Shown here piece after piece: positions 26,511 to 35,760 of a stretch of DNA of 64,000 nucleotides. The notes under the pieces were generated by a model. The model searched no databases. It had not been told where the DNA came from and saw only the letters and a list, made by a program, of their open reading frames with translations. The stretch's first letter is position 1. The number at the start of each line of letters is the position of its first letter. A program made the position numbers and the translations under genes. Source of the DNA: Bryobacterales bacterium (GTDB taxonomy: Bacteria; Acidobacteriota; Terriglobia; Bryobacterales; Bryobacteraceae); NCBI GenBank assembly GCA_003167495.1, contig PMSX01000050.1, forward strand, positions 24,718 to 88,717. Direction: 5' to 3'.

Positions 26511-27653
26511 TCAGGGTGTATTCTCGCTTACGCTCAGCAGCATTCCCATGAGCAATAACGTGCTCAACAGAGAGCTTCCGCCGTTACTGATGAACGGAAG
26601 CGGAATGCCTTTGTTCGGGATCAAATCCAACACGACGCTAATGTTAATGAGTGCCTGCGCTACTACGCAAACAGTAACGCTCAGTGCCAGGTAGCGGCCA
26701 AAATTGTCATTGGCGCGCAGCGAAACGCTCAGACCGCGCCATAAAATGACGACAAAACCAGCAACCAGCCCGGCGGCTCCAAGGAACCCGGTTTCTTCGC
26801 CCACGACGGCGTAAATGAAATCGGTATGCGCCTCTGGAAGGTACAGCATCTTCTGCTTGCTCTCCATCAGGCCAACTCCTAACAAGCCGCCGGAACCGAG
26901 AGCGATACGCGCCTGCATTTGCTGATAACCGGGGTCGCTGGTGGAAGCGGTTTTGTGGGCATAAGCAAGCACGTGGCCAGCGGGATCGATTTTGCTGAGA
27001 ATGGCGTGATCTTTATCGACGAAGTCTAAGACCCGAGAGAGCCGGTAGGGCTTCATCGCGACAAAGGCAACGACCAGAAGCAGACCTAACACGGCACAGA
27101 CGGCCAAATAGCGCAGATCGACGCCGGCAACGAAGATGACGATAAACGTTGTAACGACTAAAACCACAGCCGTTCCAAGATCGGCGACGGCGACAAAGAG
27201 CGCCATGGCGGAAATAGAGATGGCGATGGGCGCGAGCGTGGAGCGATCGTTCACAGCGCCCAGCCTGCGGCAGAGAAAGAAGGCGAGGAATAGCGCGAGG
27301 GCCGGTTTAGCCAGTTCTGAGGGCTGCAGGGAGAGCGGCCCGCCACGCAACCAGCGGTGGCTGCCACCATCGGTGACATAAACGACAAGCAAGAGAAGCA
27401 CAACGACGCCGAGGGCGGTAAACGCATACTTAGGTGTGTTCCAGCGCCGGTAATCGCGTTTCATGCAATAGAGCAGAACAATAAACGAGAAGACGGCCCA
27501 GCCAAGCTGGCGCACAAAGAAGTGCGTGCTGGGCCAGTGGTATTTCAACAAAGCCACACTCGAAGAGGCACTGTAGACCATCACCAAGCCAAAGCAGACC
27601 ATGGTGAGGACAGCGAGAAACAGAATCCAGTCGGTTTTGAGTCTTTGGGCCAT
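26511..27653 (-). CDS. ftsW: SEDS glycosyltransferase FtsW
   Basis: This 380-residue polytopic protein has about ten membrane helices. Family signatures are LVMVYSASSS near the N-terminus, GLLGVGLMESKQKMLYLPEAHTDFIYAVVGEETG in the large periplasmic loop (the segment carrying the catalytic Asp region), and NKGIPLPFISNGGSSLL near the end. FtsW polymerises lipid II at the septum with its partner transpeptidase FtsI, encoded upstream in the same cluster. It lies between murD and murG, the classic position that separates FtsW from RodA. Confidence 0.96.
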   Translation of the reverse strand: MAQRLKTDWILFLAVLTMVCFGLVMVYSASSSVALLKYHWPSTHFFVRQLGWAVFSFIVLLYCMKRDYRRWNTPKYAFTALGVVVLLLLVVYVTDGGSHRWLRGGPLSLQPSELAKPALALFLAFFLCRRLGAVNDRSTLAPIAISISAMALFVAVADLGTAVVLVVTTFIVIFVAGVDLRYLAVCAVLGLLLVVAFVAMKPYRLSRVLDFVDKDHAILSKIDPAGHVLAYAHKTASTSDPGYQQMQARIALGSGGLLGVGLMESKQKMLYLPEAHTDFIYAVVGEETGFLGAAGLVAGFVVILWRGLSVSLRANDNFGRYLALSVTVCVVAQALINISVVLDLIPNKGIPLPFISNGGSSLLSTLLLMGMLLSVSENTP

Positions 27654-27660
27654 TTTTTGC

Positions 27661-29013
27661 TTACAACAATTGTGTCACTAAATGTTTAAAGTGTTTTCCG
27701 CGTTCTTCATAGTTCTGAAATTGATCGTAACTGGCGCAGGCAGGGGACAGCAGCACGGTATCGCCGGAGGACGCGTGGGCGCGGGCATAGGCAACGGCGC
27801 GTTCGAGCGTGCCGCAATCTGTTAAGGCAACGGAGCCGTCCAGTGCTTTGTGAATAATGGGCGCGGCCGCATAAGCATAAGGCGGTTCGGCGCCTATCAA
27901 AAGAACACCCTTGGCCCGTTGGCGCAGGGGCGCGCGGAGCGGGGTGTAATCGCTGCCTTTGTCTTTTCCACCTAAGATAACCCAGAGACCGCACGGAAAC
28001 GCGTCGATTGCTTTGAGAGAAGCGTCGACGTTGGTGGCTTTGGAATCGTTGTAGTATTCCACGCCGTCGAGAGTACGGACGAATTCGATACGATGCTCGA
28101 CGCCGGGGAAAGAGGCGACGGCCGGACCAAGGGAAACGAGGGGCGCGCCCGCCAGATGAGCGAGAGCAGCCGCGGCCATTACGTTTTCAACATTGTGAAG
28201 GCCGCGCAATTTGATTTGCGAACGGTACATAAATGGCGCGTCGTTCCAAAGAAGTTGTTCGCCGTTTAGACAAACACCGTTGGGAACAGGTTGGGTGGCG
28301 CTGAACCAGGTCACTGTGGCTTTTGTGAGCGCGGCAAATCCGCGGCAGGTGGCATCGTCGTAATTCAGAACCGCCGCATCGCCGGCCTGCTGCGTTTCGA
28401 ACAGGCGGGCTTTGGCGTGGGCGTATATTTCGAAGGTGTGATGGCGGTCGAGATGGTCGGGTGTGACGTTGAGGCACGCGGCGATCTGCGCGCGGAAATG
28501 GCTGATGGATTCGAGTTGAAAACTGGATAGTTCGAGGACGTTCCAGCGCTGCTCAGAGGAGGAATCAATCAAGGTAGTGACTGCCGTGCCGATGTTGCCG
28601 CCCACCTGGCACGAAATACCTGCTTGTTGCAAAAGGTGCTCGGTCAGCGCGGTGGTAGTGGTTTTGCCGTTAGAGCCGGTAATGCCGAGCACTGGGCCTT
28701 TCAGAAAGAAGGAGGCGAGTTCGACTTCGCCGGTGGTTGGAATGCCACGTTCGCGCGCTGCGATCAGCATGGGCAGGTCATAGGGCACGGCGGGTGAAAG
28801 GACGACCATGGTGGCCGCACCAATATTCGATTCATCCTGCGATAGAACCGGAACGCCCAGCTTGGCAAAATGTGCGTGCTCCTCCGGGGTAAGGGGCGAC
28901 GAATCCATAGCGCGGACGCGCGCACCGTATTTGAGCAACAGTTCGATAGCCGCCACACCGGAGCGCTTGGTTCCGATAACGAGGATGTCTTGACCCGCGA
29001 ATCTTGTTGGCGT
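27661..29013 (-). CDS. murD: UDP-N-acetylmuramoylalanine-D-glutamate ligase, apparent non-AUG start
   Basis: The ORF track starts at GTG 28956, but this would cut through the conserved nucleotide-binding loop. Upstream codons in the same frame read FAGQDILVIGTKRSG, the expected MurD N-terminus, and run back to the mraY TAA at 29020-29022 with no ATG, GTG or TTG. I place the start at ACG 29013, eight bases after GAGGT, giving 450 residues, the usual MurD length. The ATP loop GITGSNGKTTTT and the C-terminal SPACASYDQFQNYEERG motif are intact. It adds D-Glu to UDP-MurNAc-Ala. Product certain; start inferred. Confidence 0.9.
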   Translation of the reverse strand, partial: TPTRFAGQDILVIGTKRSGVAAIELLLKYGARVRAMDSSPLTPEEHAHFAKLGVPVLSQDESNIGAATMVVLSPAVPYDLPMLIAARERGIPTTGEVELASFFLKGPVLGITGSNGKTTTTALTEHLLQQAGISCQVGGNIGTAVTTLIDSSSEQRWNVLELSSFQLESISHFRAQIAACLNVTPDHLDRHHTFEIYAHAKARLFETQQAGDAAVLNYDDATCRGFAALTKATVTWFSATQPVPNGVCLNGEQLLWNDAPFMYRSQIKLRGLHNVENVMAAAALAHLAGAPLVSLGPAVASFPGVEHRIEFVRTLDGVEYYNDSKATNVDASLKAIDAFPCGLWVILGGKDKGSDYTPLRAPLRQRAKGVLLIGAEPPYAYAAAPIIHKALDGSVALTDCGTLERAVAYARAHASSGDTVLLSPACASYDQFQNYEERGKHFKHLVTQLL

Positions 29014-29019
29014 GTGCGT

Positions 29020-30156
29020 TTACCTCAACTTCAAAGTAGTGAGCGCAAAAAGCGCCATCACCAGGCCGACAATCCAGAAACGGACGATGACTTTCGATTC
29101 AGACCAACCGAGCGCTTCGAAATGGTGGTGAATGGGCGCCATCTTGAAAATGCGTTTTCCATTGCGCAGTTTGTAGCTGCCAACCTGCAGGATGACCGAG
29201 AGCGCTTCAATAACGTAGACCCCGCCGATAAAGACGAGCAACACCTCCTGCTTGATGAGCACGGCCACGATACCGAGTCCGCCGCCGAGCGCTAAGGAAC
29301 CCACATCGCCCATAAACACCTGGGCCGGGTGACTGTTATACCAGAGGAACGCCAAACTGGCTCCCATCATGGATGCGCAGAAAATAGTAAGTTCCTGAGA
29401 ACGGGGCAGGCGGGCCAATCCGAGGTATTGCGAAAACGCGGCATTGCTCGAAACGTAAGTGAGGATAGTCATGGCACCGGAGGCAATGATCATCAAGCCG
29501 ATAGCGAGACCATCGAGACCGTCGGTTAGGTTAACCGCGTTGGAAGAGCCCACCATGACGAAGACGATGAAGGCGTAGAAGAGCACGAAGGCCAGCGGAT
29601 AAGTCCAGAAGTTTTTGGTCCACGATTCAATGAGCAGATCGGGCTTGAACTGTTTGAAAAACGGCACGTTGACCGCGGTGGAATAATTCTGATGGGCGTG
29701 GAGTACAAGAAGACAGAAACTGATGAGCATGGCAACGACAACCTGCGCCCAGAATTTCTCCAAAGTCGTAAGGCCGAGGTTCTGCTTTTTGGTGACTTTG
29801 GCGTAATCATCAAAAAAACCGATGAAGCCAAACCCAACCAGCCCCAACAGGGCGAGCCAGTTGTAAGGATTCCGCAAATCGGACCAAAGCAAAGTGGGAA
29901 CGACGATGGACGCAACAATGAGCAAGCCCCCCATGGTGGGTGTGCCGGCTTTCTTGCGGTGAGATTGCGGGCCGTCGTCGCGGATATACTGGCCGAAACT
30001 CAATTCGCGCAGTCTGTTGATAACCCAAGGACCGCATAGAAGGCCAATGGCGAGCGCTGTCAGGCTAGCCAAGGCGGTTCGGACGGTGATGTAGCCGAAA
30101 ATACGGAAGACCGGCACATATTTGCGAAGAACCTGAAACAGAAGCCAGTAGAGCAT
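29020..30156 (-). CDS. mraY: Phospho-N-acetylmuramoyl-pentapeptide transferase MraY
   Basis: This 378-residue protein has about ten membrane helices and the polyprenyl-phosphate transferase motifs DDYAKVTKKQNLGL, NLTDGLDGLAIG and MGDVGSLALGG. A KKAGTPTMGG segment follows the first helices, as in E. coli MraY. It transfers phospho-MurNAc-pentapeptide to undecaprenyl phosphate, making lipid I. The end TTLKLR matches the usual MraY C-terminus, so its TAA is the genuine stop. murD begins in the same frame straight after. Confidence 0.98.
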   Translation of the reverse strand: MLYWLLFQVLRKYVPVFRIFGYITVRTALASLTALAIGLLCGPWVINRLRELSFGQYIRDDGPQSHRKKAGTPTMGGLLIVASIVVPTLLWSDLRNPYNWLALLGLVGFGFIGFFDDYAKVTKKQNLGLTTLEKFWAQVVVAMLISFCLLVLHAHQNYSTAVNVPFFKQFKPDLLIESWTKNFWTYPLAFVLFYAFIVFVMVGSSNAVNLTDGLDGLAIGLMIIASGAMTILTYVSSNAAFSQYLGLARLPRSQELTIFCASMMGASLAFLWYNSHPAQVFMGDVGSLALGGGLGIVAVLIKQEVLLVFIGGVYVIEALSVILQVGSYKLRNGKRIFKMAPIHHHFEALGWSESKVIVRFWIVGLVMALFALTTLKLR

Positions 30157-30162
30157 TTGCGA

Positions 30163-31509
30163 TTAGGACTCCATTCTGGCCAACGCGGTTTCTACTTGAG
30201 TGCCGCGCGAACCCTTAAATAGGATGGCATCGCCCGATTTGACAAAATCTTTGAGGAAATCGCCGGCGGCTTCGGGCTGGTCAAAAAAGAAAGCGGCGCT
30301 GCAAGGTGCCCCTGCTTTAACGGCACTTTCGACCAGGAAATGGGCCGCGCCGTGGATGCCGATGACGACGTCAATTCCCGCTCGCACGGCGTATTCGCCT
30401 AACTGGCTGTGTAACTGTTCCGACATTTGTCCTAACTCGCGCATTTCACCCAGCACAGCAATGCGGCGTTGGGCAGGCTCGGTGCGCAGCACATCGAGCA
30501 TGTTGCGAGCAGCTTCGGGATTGGAATTGTAGGAGTCATTCAGAACAGTGGCTCCGCGCCAGACTTTTCTCTCACCGCGCATTTTGCCGGGAGCGAGCGC
30601 TGCCACGGCTTGAACGAGTTCGCACGGCTGGACACCAAATATGCCGGCGACGGCAATGCCAGCTAAGATGTTCGAAACACTATGGCGGCCGGAGAGAGAT
30701 GTCTCGAAACGGACGCCTTGAACGGTGAAGGTGGCGTGGTCGGCGGCGATTTCGGCGTTTTCGGCGCGGATTTCAGAGCTTGCGGCGAAGCCGTAGGTCA
30801 AAGTGCGGCCCTTGTGGGTCGGAGCGAAGGCGGCGACAAGCGGATCGTCGGCATTCAGTATGGCGACCCCTGGGATGCCTTCGATCAGCTCGCGCTTGGC
30901 GGCCGCGACGCCTTCGATGGAAGAGAAGTTTTCGATATGCGCGTAGCCGACATTCGTGATAACTCCGTGGTTAGGCTCGGCGATCGAGACAAGCTGGCGA
31001 ATTTCTCCAGCGTGATTCATGCCCATTTCGAGCACGGCCACTTGCGAATCGGCCGGTAAACGGAGGATAGAGAGTGGGAGACCGATGTGGTTGTTGAAAT
31101 TGCCGACGGTTTTTCCAACCCTATGACGGACGGCGAGCAGCGCCGCAATGATGTCTTTCGTGCTCGTCTTACCGGCACTGCCAGTGATGGCAACGATCTG
31201 TCTCGCCCAACGGCGGCGCGCCCAGTGAGCGAGAGAATGCAAGGCTTCGAGAGTGTCTTTGACGAGGAGAAGTGGGCCCTTGGCGCCGGGTACAGGTTCA
31301 CTGACAACTGCGGCGGCTGCGCCTTGACTTAGAACCGTATTTACGAATGCGTGCCCGTCCAGGCGTTCGCCCTTGATGGCGAAAAAGAGATCTCCTGGGG
31401 CAGCACTGCGCGAATCGATGGACCAACCCGTTATGTTCGTTTCGCCGGCGGCGCCTGCTAGGAACTGCGCTCCGGTCGCTGCCTGGACCTGCGCGAGTGT
31501 GAGCTGCAT
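30163..31509 (-). CDS. murF: UDP-N-acetylmuramoyl-tripeptide-D-Ala-D-Ala ligase
   Basis: The true start is the ATG at 31509 (MQLTLAQVQAATG), one base after the murE stop; the 80 upstream codons in the ORF track lie inside murE. The 448 residues hold SIDSRSAAPGDLFFAIKGERLDG (N-terminal UDP site), the ATP loop GSAGKTSTKD and LNDSYNSNPEA in the C-terminal domain, all typical of MurF. It adds D-Ala-D-Ala to complete the pentapeptide precursor. The supply of D-Ala-D-Ala must come from a ddl gene outside this window. Confidence 0.97.
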   Translation of the reverse strand: MQLTLAQVQAATGAQFLAGAAGETNITGWSIDSRSAAPGDLFFAIKGERLDGHAFVNTVLSQGAAAAVVSEPVPGAKGPLLLVKDTLEALHSLAHWARRRWARQIVAITGSAGKTSTKDIIAALLAVRHRVGKTVGNFNNHIGLPLSILRLPADSQVAVLEMGMNHAGEIRQLVSIAEPNHGVITNVGYAHIENFSSIEGVAAAKRELIEGIPGVAILNADDPLVAAFAPTHKGRTLTYGFAASSEIRAENAEIAADHATFTVQGVRFETSLSGRHSVSNILAGIAVAGIFGVQPCELVQAVAALAPGKMRGERKVWRGATVLNDSYNSNPEAARNMLDVLRTEPAQRRIAVLGEMRELGQMSEQLHSQLGEYAVRAGIDVVIGIHGAAHFLVESAVKAGAPCSAAFFFDQPEAAGDFLKDFVKSGDAILFKGSRGTQVETALARMES

Positions 31510-31510
31510 C

Positions 31511-33046
31511 TCAGGCTGATCCGTTCTTCTTGCGGCCGTAGCCGAAGCCACGCAAGACGCGGCGCGCCACTTCGCGGTCGTCGAACGGAATGGGGCCGTC
31601 CTTGAGAATCTGATAGGTTTCGTGGCCTTTACCGGCGAGAATGACAACGTCGCCGGGTTCGGCCATTTCAATAGCTTTTTTAATAGCGCGTTCGCGGTCG
31701 GGATCGGCAATGTTGGGCGTATCGAAGCGGCCCACACCAACACTGGCATCGTTCATGATGGCGAGCGGATCTTCGCTGCGTGGATTGTCGGACGTGAGCA
31801 CGACATAATCGCTCAGCTCCGCAGCGGCCATACCCATGAGCGGACGCTTGGAACGATCGCGATCGCCGCCGCAGCCAAAGAGAGTGATGATGCGCTTGGG
31901 ATTCATGGCACGCGCCACGGAAATCACGTTGCGCAGAGCGTCGTCAGTGTGAGCGTAATCGACAACTACCATGAAGGGTTGCCCTTCTTCGACGCGTTCA
32001 AAGCGACCAGGAACTCGGGCGGTTTCACGCAGACCTTTTTGAATTTGGGCGTCGGTGAGGCCGAGTGAAATAGCTGAACCGCAAGCGAGCAGAATATTGT
32101 AGGCGTTGATGTGGCCGACGAGTTGAGACTCGATGGGGAACTTACGGTCACCCGCGACAACGGTCATGCGCAGACCATTGAAAGACATTTCCAGATTCGC
32201 GGGCTTGATCCACGTCGTTTTTGAACCGGTGGCTTTTAAACCGGCAGTGGTCGGCGGCTCCTGTTTGAGGCCGTACCAAAAAACGTGCGTCTCGGGGGCC
32301 AGTTCGATTTTGCGCGCCCATTCGTCATCGGCATTGAGCACCGCGAAGCGGGGGGGAGGGCCGCTTCGCGGTTTAAACAACAATTGTTTAGCAGCAAAGT
32401 AAGCTTCCATCGTGTGGTGGTAATCCAGATGGTCGCGCGTGAAATTGGTGAACCCCGCCGTATGTACGTTCATGGCGTAGATGCGGCCGAGATCGAGCGC
32501 GTGAGAAGATGCTTCGAACGTGACGTGCGTTCCGCCGAGGCGTTCGAGTTCGGCGAACATAGCGAAGAGATCGAGCGATTCGGGCGTGGTGTTCACGGCG
32601 GGCAAAACGCGGCCCGCCAAGTGATATTCGATAGTGCCGATGAGCGCGGTGGTTTTACCGGCGGCACGGAGCATGGCGTCAATCAGCGTGGTGGTAGTGG
32701 TTTTGCCGTTTGTTCCAGTGATTCCGGTGAGCGCTAAGCGTTCATCGGGCTTGTTAAAGAAGTTGCGGGCGGCAAGCGCCAAGGCTTCGCGCCCATGAGC
32801 GACTTGCAGCCAAAGTCCGGAAAAACCGCCGGGAGCGGGACGGTCACCGACCACGGCGATTGCGCCTTTTTGGAGAGCGACCGCGGCGAATTGCGCACCG
32901 TCTGTTTTGGCGCCGGAAAAGGCGAAGAACAGGAAACCGGCCTCCACTTTGCGGCTGTCATACGCGATGCCGCGCACTTCCGCAGCGGGCAACGGAGCTG
33001 TGGAACGTAGCAACGTAACGCCCGCCAGAACCTCAGACAGGTTCAT
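31511..33046 (-). CDS. murE: UDP-MurNAc-tripeptide synthetase, meso-diaminopimelate type
   Basis: The 511 residues contain the MurE N-terminal site (GIAYDSRKVEAGFLFFAF), the ATP loop GTNGKTTTTTLID, and SDNPRSEDP. The DNPR motif is the known marker for meso-diaminopimelate as third amino acid, so the wall is predicted to be of the Gram-negative DAP type. A KGHETYQ motif lies near the C-terminus. Its start overlaps the ftsI stop by 4 bp, and murF follows after one base. Confidence 0.98.
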   Translation of the reverse strand: MNLSEVLAGVTLLRSTAPLPAAEVRGIAYDSRKVEAGFLFFAFSGAKTDGAQFAAVALQKGAIAVVGDRPAPGGFSGLWLQVAHGREALALAARNFFNKPDERLALTGITGTNGKTTTTTLIDAMLRAAGKTTALIGTIEYHLAGRVLPAVNTTPESLDLFAMFAELERLGGTHVTFEASSHALDLGRIYAMNVHTAGFTNFTRDHLDYHHTMEAYFAAKQLLFKPRSGPPPRFAVLNADDEWARKIELAPETHVFWYGLKQEPPTTAGLKATGSKTTWIKPANLEMSFNGLRMTVVAGDRKFPIESQLVGHINAYNILLACGSAISLGLTDAQIQKGLRETARVPGRFERVEEGQPFMVVVDYAHTDDALRNVISVARAMNPKRIITLFGCGGDRDRSKRPLMGMAAAELSDYVVLTSDNPRSEDPLAIMNDASVGVGRFDTPNIADPDRERAIKKAIEMAEPGDVVILAGKGHETYQILKDGPIPFDDREVARRVLRGFGYGRKKNGSA

Positions 33047-35127
33047 CGTTGAAACCTCACCCGGATGTGCTCGCCCGGGTTTAGGAGTGTGCCTGCCGGG
33101 GGATTCTGTGCACGCGCCAAACCATCGCCTAACATGTCGACCTCAATTCCAGTAGCTGTTGCTTCCTGTATAACATCTCTTACTGTTTTACCGACAAAGT
33201 TCGGAGCCATTGGGGCGGAGCTATTGGTGACAGCGACAACTTCGTCTTGCAGAGAGCCAGTGTCGGAAGCAGAACTCATTTCTTCGGCGGTGAGGGGAGT
33301 GGTTAATTCGGCAACGGTGTCGCTATCGGAATCTTCATCTGGGCCTTCGGGCTTCGGCTTTAGACCCTTGTGGGCGATGAGCTCGTCAATCTCTTCGGGC
33401 ACATCGCGCACGATGCCAAGACGGTTCAAGGCGGAGGACATGAGCCGCACAAACGCGGGACCAGCCGCCGTACCGCCGAAACCCGCCGCACCGGTAGTGC
33501 CGCTCACGGTTACGACGATAACGATGGCTGGATTATTGGCGGGAGCAAAGCCAAGGAACGACGCGTTGTAGCGGTGGGTATAGACTTTGTGATCGTAATC
33601 GTAGATCTGCGCGGTACCCGTTTTGCCGGCGAGCGAGTAACCGATCAGGTGCAGACGGTGGCCGGTGCCGTGCGGTTCGGTAACGACGCGGCGCATCATC
33701 ATACGCATCTTCATGACAGTTTCAGGCCGCAAAACGGCCACGGGTTGCGCATGCTGCCGGGCTACGCGCGGGCCATTGGGCTCTTGTTCCCAGGCAACCA
33801 GATGCGGCGAAACCAGATAACCTCCATTCGCAATGACACTGCCCATCTGCGCCAGTTGCAGAGTGGTAACGCCGATTTCGTGTCCCATGGGGACGGAGCC
33901 GATGCTGGTGGGCTGCCAGTGTTTCAAAGCCCGCAGAATGCCAGGCGCTTCGCCGGGCAGTTCGATGCCAGTGCGTTGGCCAAAGCCAAAACGCCGGATA
34001 TAGCTATAGAGATTTTCGTTTCCTACCTCCATGCCGATTTTGATGGCGCCAATGTTGCTGGAAAACGCCAACACGTCTTGCAAGGAGAGCACGCCGTGCG
34101 GATGCGTGTCGTGAATGACCCGGTTGTACATGTGCATCGCGCCGTTGCCGCAATCGATGGGCGAATCAGGCCCCAGGTGAGTGGTTTCAAGCGCGGCGGC
34201 CAAGGTAACCACTTTGAATACAGAACCTGGTTCATACGGCGTGCCAACAGCCAGATTCTTACGGCCGAGATCTTTTTCGCCCGCCAACAGACGCTCGTTT
34301 GGATCGAAGGTAGGATAGTTTTCGAGCGCCAGAATTTCACCGGTGCGCGGGTTCATGGCGACGGCGCTGCCATGATCGGCGCCATTTTCTTTGACCGCTT
34401 GCTTTAGCGCTTCTTTGGCGATGAATTGCAATTCGCGGTCAATGGTGAGCCCGACGCTCTTGCCCATCACCGGCGACTTGACGATCTCACTTTCGTAAGA
34501 GACCTCCTTGCCGTCACGCTCGGTGCGGCGCAGGCCGGCGGTGCCGGCGAGATCTTTGTCTAGCTTGCGCTCAACGCCAGCAACCCCGATGCCTTGCCAA
34601 TCGACATTGCCGACGACGTGCGCAGCCACATCGTTGTTGGGGTAGGTTCTGACACTCAACTGACGAATTTCGAGCCAATCGAGGTGCATGCCTTCCAGGC
34701 TCGCGGCCTGTTCGTCTGTGAGGTGGTCGTTCACAACCAGATAGCCGCCGCGCGTGCGGGAGCCCGCAGCCTTTTCGAAATTGGCTTGGAGCTGAGTCGC
34801 ATCCTGTTGCAGAATGCCAGCGAGCATGGCGGCCGCCAGTTCCTCTTTCTCTTTAGGAATGCGCTTGGGGTTGACTACGGCGATGTGAGAGTTGGAGCTG
34901 ATGGCGAGGATGGCGCCATTGCGATCAAAAATAGAGCCGCGCGGTGCGTCAATCACTTCCAGATGTTCCTGCTGGCGGTGGGCCATTTTCGAGAGCGAAT
35001 CATGCTCTAGCACTTGCAGCGTGAATAAGCGCGCAAGAACAACGAAGGCCCACCCGAGAAGGATGAGCCCTGCGAGCAACGCGCGTTCTTGCGTCTTGCT
35101 TAGAGTGGAGAGCGGTGGTAAGTCCAT
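33043..35127 (-). CDS. ftsI: Septal class B penicillin-binding protein FtsI (PBP3-like) with one PASTA domain
   Basis: Two starts are possible, TTG 35178 (711 residues) and ATG 35127 (694); I prefer the ATG, which puts the membrane helix near residues 15-35. The dimerisation domain is followed by the transpeptidase triad: SVFK (in YEPGSVFK), SSN (in FSSNIGAIKIG) and KTG (in LAGKTGTAQ). The C-terminus ends in a single PASTA repeat (APNFVGKTVRDVIQEA...), after an acidic linker. It cross-links septal peptidoglycan with FtsW. PASTA tails are less common in Gram-negative FtsI. Confidence 0.94.
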   Translation of the reverse strand: MDLPPLSTLSKTQERALLAGLILLGWAFVVLARLFTLQVLEHDSLSKMAHRQQEHLEVIDAPRGSIFDRNGAILAISSNSHIAVVNPKRIPKEKEELAAAMLAGILQQDATQLQANFEKAAGSRTRGGYLVVNDHLTDEQAASLEGMHLDWLEIRQLSVRTYPNNDVAAHVVGNVDWQGIGVAGVERKLDKDLAGTAGLRRTERDGKEVSYESEIVKSPVMGKSVGLTIDRELQFIAKEALKQAVKENGADHGSAVAMNPRTGEILALENYPTFDPNERLLAGEKDLGRKNLAVGTPYEPGSVFKVVTLAAALETTHLGPDSPIDCGNGAMHMYNRVIHDTHPHGVLSLQDVLAFSSNIGAIKIGMEVGNENLYSYIRRFGFGQRTGIELPGEAPGILRALKHWQPTSIGSVPMGHEIGVTTLQLAQMGSVIANGGYLVSPHLVAWEQEPNGPRVARQHAQPVAVLRPETVMKMRMMMRRVVTEPHGTGHRLHLIGYSLAGKTGTAQIYDYDHKVYTHRYNASFLGFAPANNPAIVIVVTVSGTTGAAGFGGTAAGPAFVRLMSSALNRLGIVRDVPEEIDELIAHKGLKPKPEGPDEDSDSDTVAELTTPLTAEEMSSASDTGSLQDEVVAVTNSSAPMAPNFVGKTVRDVIQEATATGIEVDMLGDGLARAQNPPAGTLLNPGEHIRVRFQR

Positions 35128-35156
35128 AATTGATTCATTCGTGGTTGGGGGGAGCG

Positions 35157-35227
35157 AAAAGGGGACACGCCTGCTCAAGTGGCGTAAGGGGAGGCGTTTG
35201 TGGGAGTCCGGAGTGTCCCCCCTTTTT
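35157..35227. repeat. Inverted repeat between ftsL-like gene and ftsI
   Basis: The arms AAAAGGGGACAC (35157-35168) and GTGTCCCCCCTTTTT (from 35213) face each other across about 45 bp. It occupies most of the only sizeable gap in this part of the dcw cluster. It could be a small mobile repeat or a partial terminator. Confidence 0.5.
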
Positions 35228-35743
35228 CTAGCGAACGTTGACTGCCGAAGAAAACGGCAGGTTGATGCGCGCTTCGGCCGGAGAATCGGTCTTCGACATG
35301 CCGCTGAGGGTTTGCACTTGCTGGGGCTCGGGTTCGGACATCTTTAATGTCTTGGCGAGCTGGCGCAGGCGGTTTGGATTTACCAGAACCGCTTCCTGCG
35401 TTTCGAGAATGGCGCGCTGGCGCGAGAGTTCAACCTGCTCCTGGCGCAGTTGCTGGAGCGTAAAGCCAGCGGTGACGTTATAGGCGGTGGGTATGAGGCC
35501 GGCGATGATGAGCACCGCGGCGGCAAAGCCCGTGGCCATGCTCTTGCTGCGCGCGGCCTGCGCGGCGGGGTCGCTGGCGCGAATGACGGGGCTATTATCA
35601 ATGCGCTTAACGAAAAGATAAACATCTTCGTTGGCGAGGGGACGCAGGCGAGGAGCGTCTGTGCGAGTCCAGACCGCGGAGGGAGCCTCCGCCAGTTCTT
35701 TGGCGCCCACAAAGCGATTTACAAATGTAGCTAATGAAGACAT
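35228..35743 (-). CDS. ftsL: FtsL-like divisome protein
   Basis: The start is set at ATG 35743, ten bases after GAAGGGAC, giving 171 residues. There is a cytoplasmic N-terminus of about 80 residues, one membrane helix (ATGFAAAVLIIAGLIPTAYNV), then a heptad-type stretch (LQQLRQEQVELSRQRAILETQ) and NPNRLRQLAKTLKM, which resembles the end of FtsL proteins. Sequence similarity in FtsL is low, so the call rests on topology and position between rsmH and ftsI. The extended N-terminus is longer than in E. coli FtsL. Confidence 0.72.
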   Translation of the reverse strand: MSSLATFVNRFVGAKELAEAPSAVWTRTDAPRLRPLANEDVYLFVKRIDNSPVIRASDPAAQAARSKSMATGFAAAVLIIAGLIPTAYNVTAGFTLQQLRQEQVELSRQRAILETQEAVLVNPNRLRQLAKTLKMSEPEPQQVQTLSGMSKTDSPAEARINLPFSSAVNVR

Positions 35744-35760
35744 GTCAATTTTGTCCCTTC

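Noticed and set aside
33370-34407. Plus-strand ORF of 345 codons inside ftsI
   Set aside because: It is a frame shadow of ftsI, which has all penicillin-binding motifs on the other strand.
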